A stretch of 64,000 nt of DNA, taken from Drosophila miranda (taxonomy: Eukaryota; Arthropoda; Insecta; Diptera; Drosophilidae). Below are positions 46,101 through 57,822 of the stretch, piece by piece (position 1 is the first letter of the stretch; each line of letters starts with the position of its first letter). The stretch covers positions 24,490,001-24,554,000 of the forward strand of contig NC_046675.1 of assembly GCF_003369915.1 (NCBI RefSeq). The letters run 5' to 3'. Below the pieces are notes generated by a model. That model saw only the letters and a list, made by a program, of their open reading frames with translations. It had not been told where the DNA came from and ran no database searches. A program made the position numbers and the translations under genes.

Positions 46101-47538
46101 CTCATTGACAATTCGACTTGTCATTATCAAAAGCTTATCGATTCTTGCCGCCACTTATCGCTATTTATCTCTACTTAACGATGATAATTCATCACTCACA
46201 TAATCAGCTTACTGGAAGGGTATATCATTCATTCAACTCCTCAGCAAGGAACCTTCCCTTGAGCTTCAGATCTGATCGATAGCTCCCCCGGTCGTTCTAC
46301 GCACCTGCATGGCGCAAAAACAAAAGCAGGACCAGAAAGCAGGCACAGAAAATAAGATATATGTCGCAGAGGGGAGAAGCAATAGCCATAGCAATATCAA
46401 TACCATTACCAATACCAATATCAATGTCAACAGGTTTCTGGCTTTCTCAGCTGAGGATCTCTCTCTCTGCCGATGCATTGCTGATACGATCTCGAGTTTC
46501 GCGCGACTCAACCGCGACGATCTGCCGCCGGCGGAGCTCAGGTCCCTCACACTCCTCCTTCTCTCTGTCTGAATGACTGGGCAATGGGTACTGGGTGCTG
46601 GGTACTGGCCCTGGAACTGGGACTGAGACTAAGACTGGGCTTTGGGACTGGGATCCCGGGATCCTTTGGCATCTTAATCATTGTTATTTGGAGCCATTAG
46701 CCTCAACGCTTTGGCTGCTGGTGTTTTGCTTCGACGGCAATTATGTTGACAATTCGGACGACCCCAAAACAGATTACAGCCAGAATGGGTCCATCCCCAG
46801 AGCTGGGGTTATCATTAAGAGCAGTTTATTGAATACGTATAACATTTTTGGCCTGATTAATGGTTTCTGCGCCTTTGGGACAGGTGGTCGGGGCGTGGCA
46901 CTGCCCTGATGTCATCAAACAGGAAGCAGAATAATGAGACCGTTTAGACCAAATAAACGTCGCCCCAAAACGCATCGCATAAATTCTCAATTATCGCCCA
47001 CGCCTGTGCCTGTGACTGTGCCAGCTCTTGGTCTTGGGACTTGGGCAATTTTCTGTGGTTTTATTGGAGCATAAATAAAAATGTTTAGACTTCTTGGCTA
47101 TTTAGACATCACAACCTGAGCGTCACTGAGAGAAATAGGTCTTCGGTTTAGACAACTCTTAGCTATAGATGTGCCACACTCTTCTTTCAGTGTGTTTGCC
47201 CAGTGTGTTCCGCAAAAGCCAACTGTTTGCAGATTGAATCGTTTAGAACCTTAAATACTTCCATAATATAGAGCTACAATATCATTTTGTGGCCCTGCGG
47301 CTGCTGCAATTGATCCAGGAGTACGAAGAGTGGGTTTTTTAGCCAGGAAAATGCGGAAACGTGCCAAGCGATTCACATCGCACTCTCTCTGTGGCTCTGT
47401 GGAGTGGGGACTGCTGGACGGCTGGACGCCTGGACTCTGGGGCTGGTGTTTGGTACGAATTGAATAGGGGGTTTTGTTTTTCTCTGTTTCTTATTTTTGT
47501 TTGGTGTGCAACAAATCCATCAAGGAGCAGGCCTTGGC

Positions 47539-47550
47539 AGCGCCATCTAG
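47539..47550 (-). promoter_or_regulatory. CTCF-type insulator motif
   Basis: On the minus strand CTAGATGGCGCT, a full match to the CTCF core. It lies about 5.4 kb upstream of the proposed spineless promoter. Confidence 0.5.
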
Positions 47551-50500
47551 TGTTTGGACTAGCCTTGGGGCGGTCTTGGGCATTAGAATGGATCGAAGCC
47601 GGCACCGCAACCCCCTCTCCCCATAAGTAAACACCCACTAAACGGAGTCGAGTCGGATTCAGAGTCAGTCTCCAATGGTTCATAAATCATCGCGATAGCA
47701 AATTACCGCTGCTGGATGGATACAGGCTCCAAAGAGGAAAGGAATGGGATACCTGGATCCCTAACGAAAAAAAGCATGGAAGTTACAAAAGATCAATCTT
47801 ATTTGCGCCCCGAAAATAGCCAAAGTTTGTGCTCGAAGAGGCGCTACGTTTGCCCAGGCCCCGGACTCCGAGCTGGAGTCGCAGCCTGTTCGATTAATTT
47901 GGTTTGTTTGGGTCTTTGAACATCTCTCTTTCTTTTGGGTTTTGTTTTGTTTTTTTCTTTTTTGCTGCAGCACTCGCTGCATTATTATTATTATTGTTAT
48001 ACCCTGCCTGTACCCTGCCGTTGTGGTCCGAGAGCCTGCTCCTCCAGCTAAACAAACTTACAATTTAGATTGAATTTATTTGAGCGCATGGCCTAGACGA
48101 GGAGCAGCCAGTGAGGCAGTCAGACAGTGAGGCTGGCAGCCAGCTAGCCAGCCCATTGAGATCTTCATTTGCTGATCTTTCTGGGAACATCTTGGCGGCG
48201 TTGACCCCAAAGGCAAACTGCAGCTCCAACTTCGACTGGGACTTCGACTGCGTACGATATCTGGGGCTGACCGACCGACCGACCAGTTTGCCCGCCTGCC
48301 TGCCTGTCTGCCTTTCGCTTTGTGCCGTGCGTTCGCTTATCCCTTTCCCCTCCACCCATCCTCCATCTGGGAGTTTGCTTTTTGAACTCTATTAAACTCA
48401 ACGGATTTATTAATTTTGCTGCCGATTAACTGTTTCAGATACCGCTTGACCATTCCTGAACTGAACCGGGTCCTAAGTCGCATCGTATCCGTTAGCTGCA
48501 TCGCTTCATAAATCATATTTCGGTTGGGTCTCGGAAATCGGAGTCGGGCAATCGCATAAAGAATACTTTTAAACGCCGACAAAGATTGACATTCGCATAA
48601 TTAGACAGTCCGGGATAGGATGGGGAAATGGTATAGGGAGACGGGAAAGGGTTTGTGTAGCGAGAACCTGGTGAATCGATGGGTTTGAGGGTTAGCTTTG
48701 GCATTAGCTCTAATGACAGTGTCAAATACACGACATGACAATAGCCATAAAGCCACGACATGAAGCCATAACATTAACTACAACACAGGCCACACATGTG
48801 TATCTGTCAGATACGGCTCCAAGCACAGGGCTCAAAACAAACATCAGGCAGAGTGTGAATTGCTCACACCGGTGTTCAGGGATACCCTAGGAAAAATCGT
48901 TTTATATTGTATCAAATATGAGAAAATATAGTCCTAATATTTAGATGAATTTGGGCTTTAAATTGTGAGACTGTAACGAATTTCAAGTCATAAGAATAAT
49001 AACAAATTAGTTTAGCCTTTAAATCTACAAATGTACCCTGGGAAAATCCTTCAGAATTTCCATAGTAATAGGGAACTATTCCCTTCTTTGGTGTCTTATG
49101 TATATGTACATTTATATGCACTTAAGATTTTGATCCAATCTTGATCTTATACGTATGCATGTACTACAAACATTACAGATCTTGGAGTAAATTATCCATT
49201 GTCATAGTCCTCCCCTATGACAAACACCTGTTTATAGCTAACAAACTCTCTTTATGGAAACTACGGGGACAAAATTCAATCTGAAATATGTCAGCAATGC
49301 AAGGGCATTAAGGAGGCGTGGGGCAGGGGGCTCGCTGGGGCGTTTGAGTTGGTCGCCCATTCCCAATGTGGTGCTGCTGTTTTCTGGTGGTATGGTGTGT
49401 GCAGTGGCTGTGGTGGTGGCGGTGTCCACTTATCTCGCGCAATTGATCGCGGGTTGTTATAGCCGTATGCTAGCTGCCGCCTTTACTGGCGGCCATTGTT
49501 TGCATTTTTTTCAGCTTTTTTCAGTACTTTTTTCCTGTTGTTGTTGTCGTGTGTTGTGTTCTGTCTAAAATGACATTTTTGTTTGAGTCGTTTTTTCTTT
49601 TTTTTTTTTTGGTGGTTTGTCATGTCCATTGTTCTGTGCGAGTATCTGTGCCTGTGTGTGTATCTGAGAGTGTGCATTTTATTTTATACCTTTGACAAAG
49701 GCAGCCATTTTGGGCCTTCCACAAATGGCAATTATAATTGCGGCTACTTAACGTGCAAAGGGCGCCGCAGGGCGGTGCCTGGTAGGTGTAGAGTGGTCTG
49801 GGGACTGCATTTTTCTAAAAGGTAAACATCGTTTTATAGCCAGTTGGCGCTGATTGTTTTGGCGATGAAGGCGTATGGAGCTGGAGTAGAAGGATACCCT
49901 GTGATTGCAAAGATCTAGAGACAAATGTCTGCCCTGTCCACCCAGAGGTATTGTTCAAGTATCGTACTACAATCGAATTAAAAGATGACGGTCTGTTAGG
50001 AACATTTATTCCAATGTTTCGAGATCTTTCATAATGAGATGTACCCTATAAGATGCGTTTACATATATTATTCTTATTCTTAGTATTCTCTGTCTTATTC
50101 TGTTGCCTTTATAGACTTCTTCCTCTGTCCCTCTGCCTGTTTCAAGTCTTCCCATCAGCCTCAAACACCCATTACTTTACTCGGTGGATACCAGAGTATC
50201 CACAGATTGCACTCTGTTTACTTTTTGTTATCCATTATGGCTGTGCCTTGTTCCAGCTCCCAGTTTTTGTTGCTTAGTGCACATAGAATAATTATATTTA
50301 ATTGGCGCCGTCAATGGATATCGGCGTAAACATTATGGGTGGAAAAGCATTATGGGATTCCGTATACTCGTACTTTTTTTGTAGAATTTTTACTTTATTT
50401 GTTTCTCCTTTTTTGTCGCGTTTTTGTAGCCCTCCTAATGTTGTCAGTCTTTGACTGGCCATCGGGAAGGGTTAGGACCCGGCTTAATTGGCAAATTATA

Positions 50501-52499
50501 TAGATCCCATTCCATATAGAGTGCTTGTCTAGATGTGATCAGCAGTGACATTGATGTGACCAGGCAGCTGCTGGTCAAAAGCCAACGAGAAAGAAAAACG
50601 AGTTAATAAGAAACTTGTTACGAAATTAGGCAAACTGGGGTCGCATTAAGGGATCGCGGCAAAAACTTACACAAAACACACATAATTCCTCATCAGGCGC
50701 AAGGGAAGGACGTCATCGCGAAATTGATATGCGAGAGCGCCAGCAGCAACAACAAGACTTGAGCACTGGCTAAACGAGGTAGCAGCTACATTGCAGCACC
50801 CTTTACAGACGAGAGCTACTGAGAGTAGGAGGCCATTCGCTGCTGACTCGTTTCGCCAGTACTTGAGAGTAATTCCACACAAGCGACGACAAAGAGAGGA
50901 GAACAAGTGCAAAGCGAAGAGCAAGGAGGATGGAAAAGCACCTGCATTGTGTACATCCTAACCCTCTGCTGCAGCGCTGCTCTGCTCATGCTTCTTCTTT
51001 GATACGCTGCTCCTCTGCCGCTGCTGCCTGTCCCCGAAGTTGAAGCGTAAATTGATAAGCTACTCGAAGATCAAAAACGAGCAGTGGTGGTGGGTTGGGG
51101 GGTAATCGGCTGAAAGAGGAAACTGGTTGAGCTCTCCACTTACTTATTAGTGCCAGGAATTGACATGCGTTGCCTTCTGTTTTGTGTGCTCTCTTTTCTT
51201 ATGTATATCCTGTTCGCTACTCCCCTACTACTATAGAATAGTGAGCGTTAGGCACTTCGGCACTTATTTTGTACCTAATTTCAATCAAAATCGAAAACCC
51301 ATAACTGGAGCTGAAACAATCGGAATGCAAAGGGTATCAGAAGCTTCGACCTTTGCAACTAGATTTTATATTACATCCTTTTTAGTCATTGTTCTTGTCT
51401 CTTTGCTGCTTCTCTACCTTTTGTTCTTCCTGTCCTTCCTTTTTGCGCATTGGGCTGTGTGAGAGGTGGACAGGCATCAGACTCCTCCATCCAGTGGCTA
51501 GATAAACATTTGGTTTCTCTTTGACTTTGCATTGAATACCTGCACGCAATGTAATTGACAGTGCAACTCCATTCTCCATTCTCCGTTCTCGATTCTCCAC
51601 CTCTGACGTCACAAAGAACCGAAGGAGGCCCCCGTCCGGCTTCCCCCGGCAAAATGGCAGACCTGCGGCAATGACATGCGGTTGGGCCAAGAACATATGG
51701 CCAAGACTTAGTGCCTTCTTGAGTGCCGACATTTTGACTGCCTAGATATATGTTTTTCTTCTGATGCTATAGAATTTTGTGGTGTACATTTCATACTTCA
51801 TGTTGTAGTTGTTGTTGTTGCTGGTGGTGCTCCTGTCATGTGGCACAAACGAATAAATCATTCGCGATAAGCCCCAAACTGAGTGCTCATGTTTATGGCT
51901 TTAATGGCTTTGGTCACACCAAATAAAATTTGCATTTTCCAAAAGGAAAAGAACAAAGAAAACTGCAAACCAAATTCAGTGATAACTCTGAACCAGAAAG
52001 GGAGAACGAGAACCAGAGATGCCATTGAATGATAGTTTTTTCAATGATAACTCTTAATTACCGCCTAATTAATTAACAGATGAACGACGAGAGCACAGAA
52101 ATCGTGTCGTTCTGCAGGCACGAAAGAGCTGGCAATAGCTGCTCTCACAGAGTGAGAAAGAAAACACGCCCCCGTCAATAATGAGCACAATGCGGTGGGA
52201 GCGAGATAGCTTGAATACTTCCATAATTGTCGGTGGTGCTTGCCTCGGTTGGTTGTCGTTGTGCTCTCTCTCTCTCACTCCCTTCCTCTTTCTCAGTGAC
52301 TTTCCAGTTACTCACACAGGCGCAAGCATGACGTTGCACAAAGGAACGCTGGCACTGTGGAACACGGGTCTCTCTCTCGCTCTATCTTTCGCAGTTGCAT
52401 TGCCGTTAACGATCACGTTGCCAGGACGACTGGAAACCACAACATGTGTTCATGTTTCGCCGTTTCGTTCCATCAGGACTGGTTTTTTCCACACGTTTC

Positions 52500-53000
52500 C
52501 AATATCGTATTTCAGTTTCAGCGTTTACGTGGCCGCAGCCGAGACTCGCGCCCGAAAAGAAAATCGCGAGAGAGAGAGACATACTGTGAGTGGGAGCCAG
52601 CAGGAAAGGGAGAGGGAGAGCGCAATAGTTTTTCGGCAAACAACAGACGGTAGATAGAGGGTCGCGCCCCAAAACGGACGGTCAAACAAAGCCGTCGGCG
52701 CTTCTGCGCTGCCAACAACGTTTGTGTTTCATTTCAAACGACTGCGGCTAGCTATTTACGGTATATAACCATATATTTCGGCACATTTCAGAGGGTATCC
52801 ACATATTGTACTAACACATGCAAAGATGTTCGGCTCGCATCAGCACCCGAACGCCAGAGCCGAAGTCTCGATGCATGTCTGTGCATGTATCAACATGTCT
52901 GCCATTCGGTTTTCAACATTCGACCAGCGCGGGTCTCTGTGTTGCGCGCGTCAAGAAAAAAATTATAACAGTTCAAAAGTTCATTCTGGCGCTCGCGTGC
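52500..53000 (+). promoter_or_regulatory. ss: Probable spineless promoter region
   Basis: GC-rich relative to its surroundings, with GA tracts (52568-52580 and 52607-52620) suited to GAGA factor. TCATTC at 52981-52986 matches the Drosophila initiator TCAKTY, and A 52983 would be the start. No TATA box at the right distance (TATAA at 52964 is too close) and no clear DPE. The position is inferred from the leader-like sequence that follows. Confidence 0.35.
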
Positions 53001-53071
53001 AGTCCGTCCGCTGCTGCTCAAAACTAACGGTTCTTCAAAGCCCGTGCCTGTCGCCGTCCCCGTCGGAAAAG
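52983..53071 (+). other. ss: Possible non-coding first exon of spineless
   Basis: From the candidate initiator to a donor AAAAG|GTGCGT (intron from 53072). A partner acceptor exists at 54780. The A-rich sequence at 53140-53720 also looks like 5' leader, so the exon may be longer or the start may differ. Confidence 0.3.
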
Positions 53072-54780
53072 GTGCGTGCCTGTGATCCGAGTGCATGTGT
53101 GTGTCCGTGTGTGCAAGTGTAAAAGTGAAACGGAGACCAAAACGCAGCATACCCTGTCACGCGATACATACCCTGTAACACCGAAAGAGAGGAGAACAAG
53201 AATTAGAAGAAGCAGAGAACTGGGAAGAAGAACAAGAACAAGAAGAATTGTAAATAAAAAAGAACCGAAAGAGAGACAAAGTGCAAGTGCAGACTGCCGT
53301 CGGTCATTCCACTCCGCCCACGCGTGTGGGTGTGCGTGTTGGGGCAAGGCCAGACAAATGTCACTTTGACAACTTGCCTCTGCCTGTGGCGCCACCAGTG
53401 GCAGCAGCAACTCCAGCTACCGGCAAGCATCGTCGATCGTGCTTCAAATGATTTGCGTGCCGTTCTTGCGTTAGCGTTTATGGTTCCGTGTCGATTTTGA
53501 TTTTTTGCTGTTTGTTGCATGCGTCGTCATCGTCATTGATAAACCCAAAGCCCAAACCACAATTACAACAGCAACAACAACCAACTCATGAGAGTGTTGC
53601 AAGTGCAAGTGAAAAAGCAAAAGTGTTGCCCCATGCAAGAACCAAAACAAAGAACCCCCAAGCACACGCAAAAGGAACCGCAATAATCAAAACAAAATCA
53701 AAATAATCGGGAAAATTTAAGTTTGAAAAGCCATTGAGAAATAAGGGAACATCGCATGGGGAAACGTTGCAAGGCTTTGTGCTGATTATTTTTGTATTTC
53801 CCACTCGGAAAATATAGAAAACTTTTTATGGAATTGATCTTTTTTGATTGTTTCCCAATAGGAAATTTAGGTTTTTATTAAAGAATTTTGAATCTGTTTT
53901 TGAATCAATGAATAACTAGTATTATCGAGTAAATTCGAAATATTCGTTTTTAAATTACATAAATTGAAACTAGTATAATGCAAAAGTGAATGAAGATTAC
54001 TAATCTCAATCCGAATATTTATTCCTTCCTGAACTTGATGAACTTAAAATTCTAAAGTTTTTTATCCCATTTGCTCCTTTGATTGTTAAAAGACTCCGAT
54101 TCTACAACTAATGCTTCAGTTTTATTCAATCGTAATAAAATCTTTAAAGTTTCTTCCTATAAATTTTGCTGATTACAGATTGAGTCTAAGTTTTAAAAAT
54201 TTATTCTTCGCTCTTCAGTAACAAAATCTTAAGGAAGTTATATCCGAATTGTAGACTCTTATGTTGTTTCATACCATAATTTAAAAAATTGTATAATTTA
54301 TTTCTTCAATTCTCTCAGAGCAGCGCAATAGTAAAGTTTTGAAATCGTTAAACTTCATTTTAAACTTAATTTTCGGAAAATGTTTAAAACATTTATTATA
54401 GCCTCATAAAGCAAACTTTTATAGTTTCAATAAAGCTGTGCACATAAATTAAGTATTTTTGTACAATTAAATGGGTTGTAAAATGTATAAAGCTGCTTAC
54501 AACCATTAGTTTTCCAAGGAACCCAAAAGTTATCAAATAAAATCGCTTAAATATAGTTTAACATTCAATAAAGTTAAGGTGCATCCACCCTCTGAGATTC
54601 TAGAGCTTACGGACAAAATTATATCGAAGTTTTCCCAGAGCTAATCCCAAAGACAAAACAAAGGCCTAGGCTTAGTGGCAATCCCAAGGCTTTCCCCATC
54701 ACAAAGCCCCCAACAACCCAGCGGTGTTTTCTCAATGGCTAAATCCGAGATTTCCCATTCACCTCCCCCTCTCCATGCAG
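53072..54780 (+). other. ss: Probable first (5' UTR) intron of spineless
   Basis: The 53.8-54.6 kb part is AT-rich and intron-like. It ends with a pyrimidine run and CATGCAG at 54774-54780, a good acceptor. The 53.14-53.72 kb part is richer in CAA/AAG and could be exonic. Confidence 0.35.
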
Positions 54781-55275
54781 TATTGAAACCGCTCGAAACT
54801 CCAGTGCAATAAGAGGAAAGAAGGCAGCGCGATGAAAAAGCAAACAAAATGTAAGCGTGATGATAATTAAAAATAAAATACCAGCAAGAAAGAAACAAAA
54901 TTTACGCGTGGCTGCAGCACCGAAACCGAAAACGACATCGAAGCAGCAGCAGAAACAGCAGCAGCAGGATCTCCCTGGATCCGAACGCAGCCAGAAGAAG
55001 CTTCTGGTGGCTGCCTGGTGGATCAACCGTGTGGCCAGAGCAAACCAAATCAATAAATAAAAACCAATTACAACAAAAACGAAAAGAAAAGAGCAAAAGA
55101 GCAACCCACAAGAACAGTGAGCGTGCGAGCGAGCGAGCTAAGAGTTGATATAAGAAAAATAATAATCAGAAGAGTAAAAATCATTCACAACGGCGACCAT
55201 AACGAACTCCGCCCTAGCGATGAGCCAGCTGGGCACCGTCTACGCCACCAAGCGGAGGCGACGGAACGGCAAAAG
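54781..55275 (+). CDS. ss: spineless exon with start codon (coding part 55220-55275)
   Basis: spineless encodes the fly aryl hydrocarbon receptor homologue, a bHLH-PAS factor that pairs with Tango and sets antennal, distal leg, R7 photoreceptor and sensory-dendrite fates. The ATG at 55220 begins MSQLGTVYATKRRRRNGK and the exon closes at AAAAG|GTGAGT (intron from 55276) within the next codon. This is the exact start of Ss as I remember it, the basic run preceding the bHLH domain encoded in the next exon. That next exon (KPPPKDGVTKSNPSKRHRER...) is not found before the right edge. The preceding 439 bases are leader; they hold a short uORF (ATG 54832) and a 66-codon uORF (54860-55060), both ending before the main start. 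The neighbourhood (89B-C genes) supports the call. Confidence 0.85.
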
Positions 55276-57786
55276 GTGAGTCCCCCCCTCGAGATACCAG
55301 ATACCAGATACCGATTCCCCAACCGAAAGATACACACTCGTACAGAGATACAGATATTCGTACAACAGATTGAAGACCAGCGCCCAGCGGGAGGCGGTAT
55401 TCCATGGGATTGCTGTTTGCCTGTGTGTGTGGTGTGTGAGAGAGTGTGTGTGCGAAAGATTTCAATCAATACGAATGAGTTGCTGCACTTGCCACTTACC
55501 CACTTGCCACCTTTTGAGGCGCCACCCGCTGACGAGCTCAATGGCTGGCCCTATCAATCTCTCGCATGTATTCCCCAGACCACCTTTCAGCTACTGGTGT
55601 TTTCTTTTTCTACAATACAGAGATTATTAATGATCTCTGGGGCAATCGTTGACAAATCACTTTTGACTCTTGACTTTGGCCCTTGGGCCCTCATCTCCCA
55701 TCCTCCTACCACGTCCAAGGTATTCCTTCAGTATTTCTTCAAATTGATTTGCATTATGCATGTCGGGGGCAGGGTAGCGTGAAATTACAGTAGCCACAAA
55801 CAGTTCCACGAGATGATGATGATGATCATGATGATAATGATGTTGAGCCCCCCCTCAGGGCTCTCAGGGCTGCCTGTTCGCTGGAGGAGATCGGAATCTC
55901 CAAAAGGTGCACATTTAATTTCTGATAATTTTGTGTACTTAAGAAAGAAAGAATGGTGTTTTTCATCATATATAAATATATGAGAACACACGCATTATGC
56001 TAAAATTGTGCAGGAATTGCCACTGCAGACACGCCCACACGCTTTGCGGGTCTTTGCGCGTCTCCTTCTCCGCTTGCTCCTTCGAAACGAAGTACTAGAT
56101 GTACGACACCCATAATCATGAGCCACTGATCAGCTATACGGCCCTGCCTTGGCCTCGAACGGAGTACAGGTGGAGTGGAGCTACAGAAAAGGCGAAGATG
56201 TACATTCCAAATTGAATAGATGAGTTGAGCGATAAATTAGCATATGAAATGATCTACTTGAGCTAAGGAATGTATCTTTTCCGTAACAAAACGGGTATTA
56301 AAAGTACATTTAGTAGAAATCAAATAAGTAAATGGAGATGATAACTACTTTAAACATATTTATCTTCCAATAAATGTTTACTTTTGGATATAAAGAACAT
56401 CTCTGGAAATATATATATACAATAAATATATTGGAAGCATGTTTTTTATTCGCATTGGATTTAAATGTAACCCAAGAAGAAATTTTCAAATTAACAAGAG
56501 ATTCCATAGTTAAGTTTAGTTAAGATAAGTTTACCGTTTCTTCAATCTTTTATAGATAAATTGTATGAATATTTGAATAATAGAGGTTCCAATTCCTAGA
56601 GAAAGAAATTCTCTTCCCGCTTCAATTTTGTCTATCCCCTTCCCATTTGAAATACCTTTCGAAACGCATTAAAAACTTTTTCTAAATGCAGAAAATTCAA
56701 TTGAATAGATAATTTGCAATAACGTATAGCCACGCAAGCCGCAAACTTCACCAAGTTTTTAATTTATTTATTGAAATTGTTGGCCAGAGCCATGCGTCGT
56801 ATGCGTAATATTTGCATGCGTTGCAAGTATTTTTAGGGGTAGCAGATACCGAAGGGCAGCTGTCCTCTGCTGTGGCACTTATGGGCTCAATTAAAATGTT
56901 GTAAAACACAGAGCAGAAGCTCAGAGGAACACACATTCTCTGATCAGTTCATTAAAAGCATTAAAAAATATATACGAAAAGCAAAAACTCCTATGATGGA
57001 GGGGTGCCCGGAACAGAGCACAGAACTCCATAGAGAGTGAGATCGCGGAGCCCCTCTCGGACCTGCCACTCGCACGTATAATTGCAGGTGTGCATTGCAG
57101 CAGGGAGAGGCAAGGTGACAATTTTGCGTCAGTCGAGCGAGTCAGAGTCGCGCGGTGTCAGAGTCCGTCCTCAGCAGTCCGCAGGGTGGGGACCTTTTGT
57201 TTTTTCATTTTCATTTTCATTTTCGTTTTTTTTTGCAGTAACTGCAGCCAAGTAAAGTGTAATTGTTTTTTGAGTTTGTTCTTTATCAAGGAACAGCGAA
57301 TTATGCGGCTGCCTGTCGATGGTGCAACGAATTAAGTGGAGGTTTATGTTTTTGGCAGAGTCGGAAAGTCTGCAGGGACTTCAACAGAGCAAAAGAAAGG
57401 GTAACGAGCGCATTAATAATTATAATTCAAGCTTCAAATGTACCTTTCCTATCGAGGTATACATATTATATATCCTATAAATTCTATGAATCATTTCTGA
57501 ATGATCTAGAAATATCTGGTACTCCGCTTTCCTTTATTGCGCTGCAATCACTTCAGGTGCACTTTATAATTGGAGGCCAATGCATCGAACCATTTGCTGA
57601 GAGTTGCTGTTGGCCCTTGCCACAAGTAGTTAAAGTTCGTCTTGCCACAGACCACTACCACCCCTTTCTATACCCCTATATAGACGAGGGACCTCTCTCG
57701 CGCCGTTGGGTTCCACTTGTTGGTTGTTATGGATATATGAGGTCCTGCTTTTGCTTTATTGATTATCAGTTTGTTGTTTATGTTTT

Positions 57787-57822
57787 GCTCTCTCTCTTTC
57801 TCTCTCTCTCCCACTCTCTCTG
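57787..57822. repeat. (CT)n-rich tract
   Basis: Imperfect CT repeat, the complement of GAGA, in the spineless intron. Confidence 0.8.

Larger units (their letters stand above)
36616..52500. other. Non-coding stretch, proximal part of the spineless upstream region
   Basis: No convincing coding exon; the open frames present are low-complexity or lack family features. It holds candidate control elements listed separately: a palindrome at 40041, ACAATTGT sites at 41960-42076, a forkhead cluster at 43107-43140, a CTCF-type site at 47539, and TGACGTCA sites at 38906 and 51604. A TACG repeat lies near 39220 and GA-rich tracts near 42360. An enhancer role is inferred. Confidence 0.45.

Noticed and set aside
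36829-49710. Scattered GCCAT (PHO-like) and GA motifs as a Polycomb response element
   Set aside because: The motifs occur singly (for example near 36830 and 49704) and are not clustered together, so motif content alone does not support a PRE here.
52181-52657. 158-codon plus-strand frame near the spineless promoter
   Set aside because: It starts at a site without leader features, ends in Arg/Glu simple sequence from GA tracts, and shows no domain. The region is better explained as promoter-proximal DNA.
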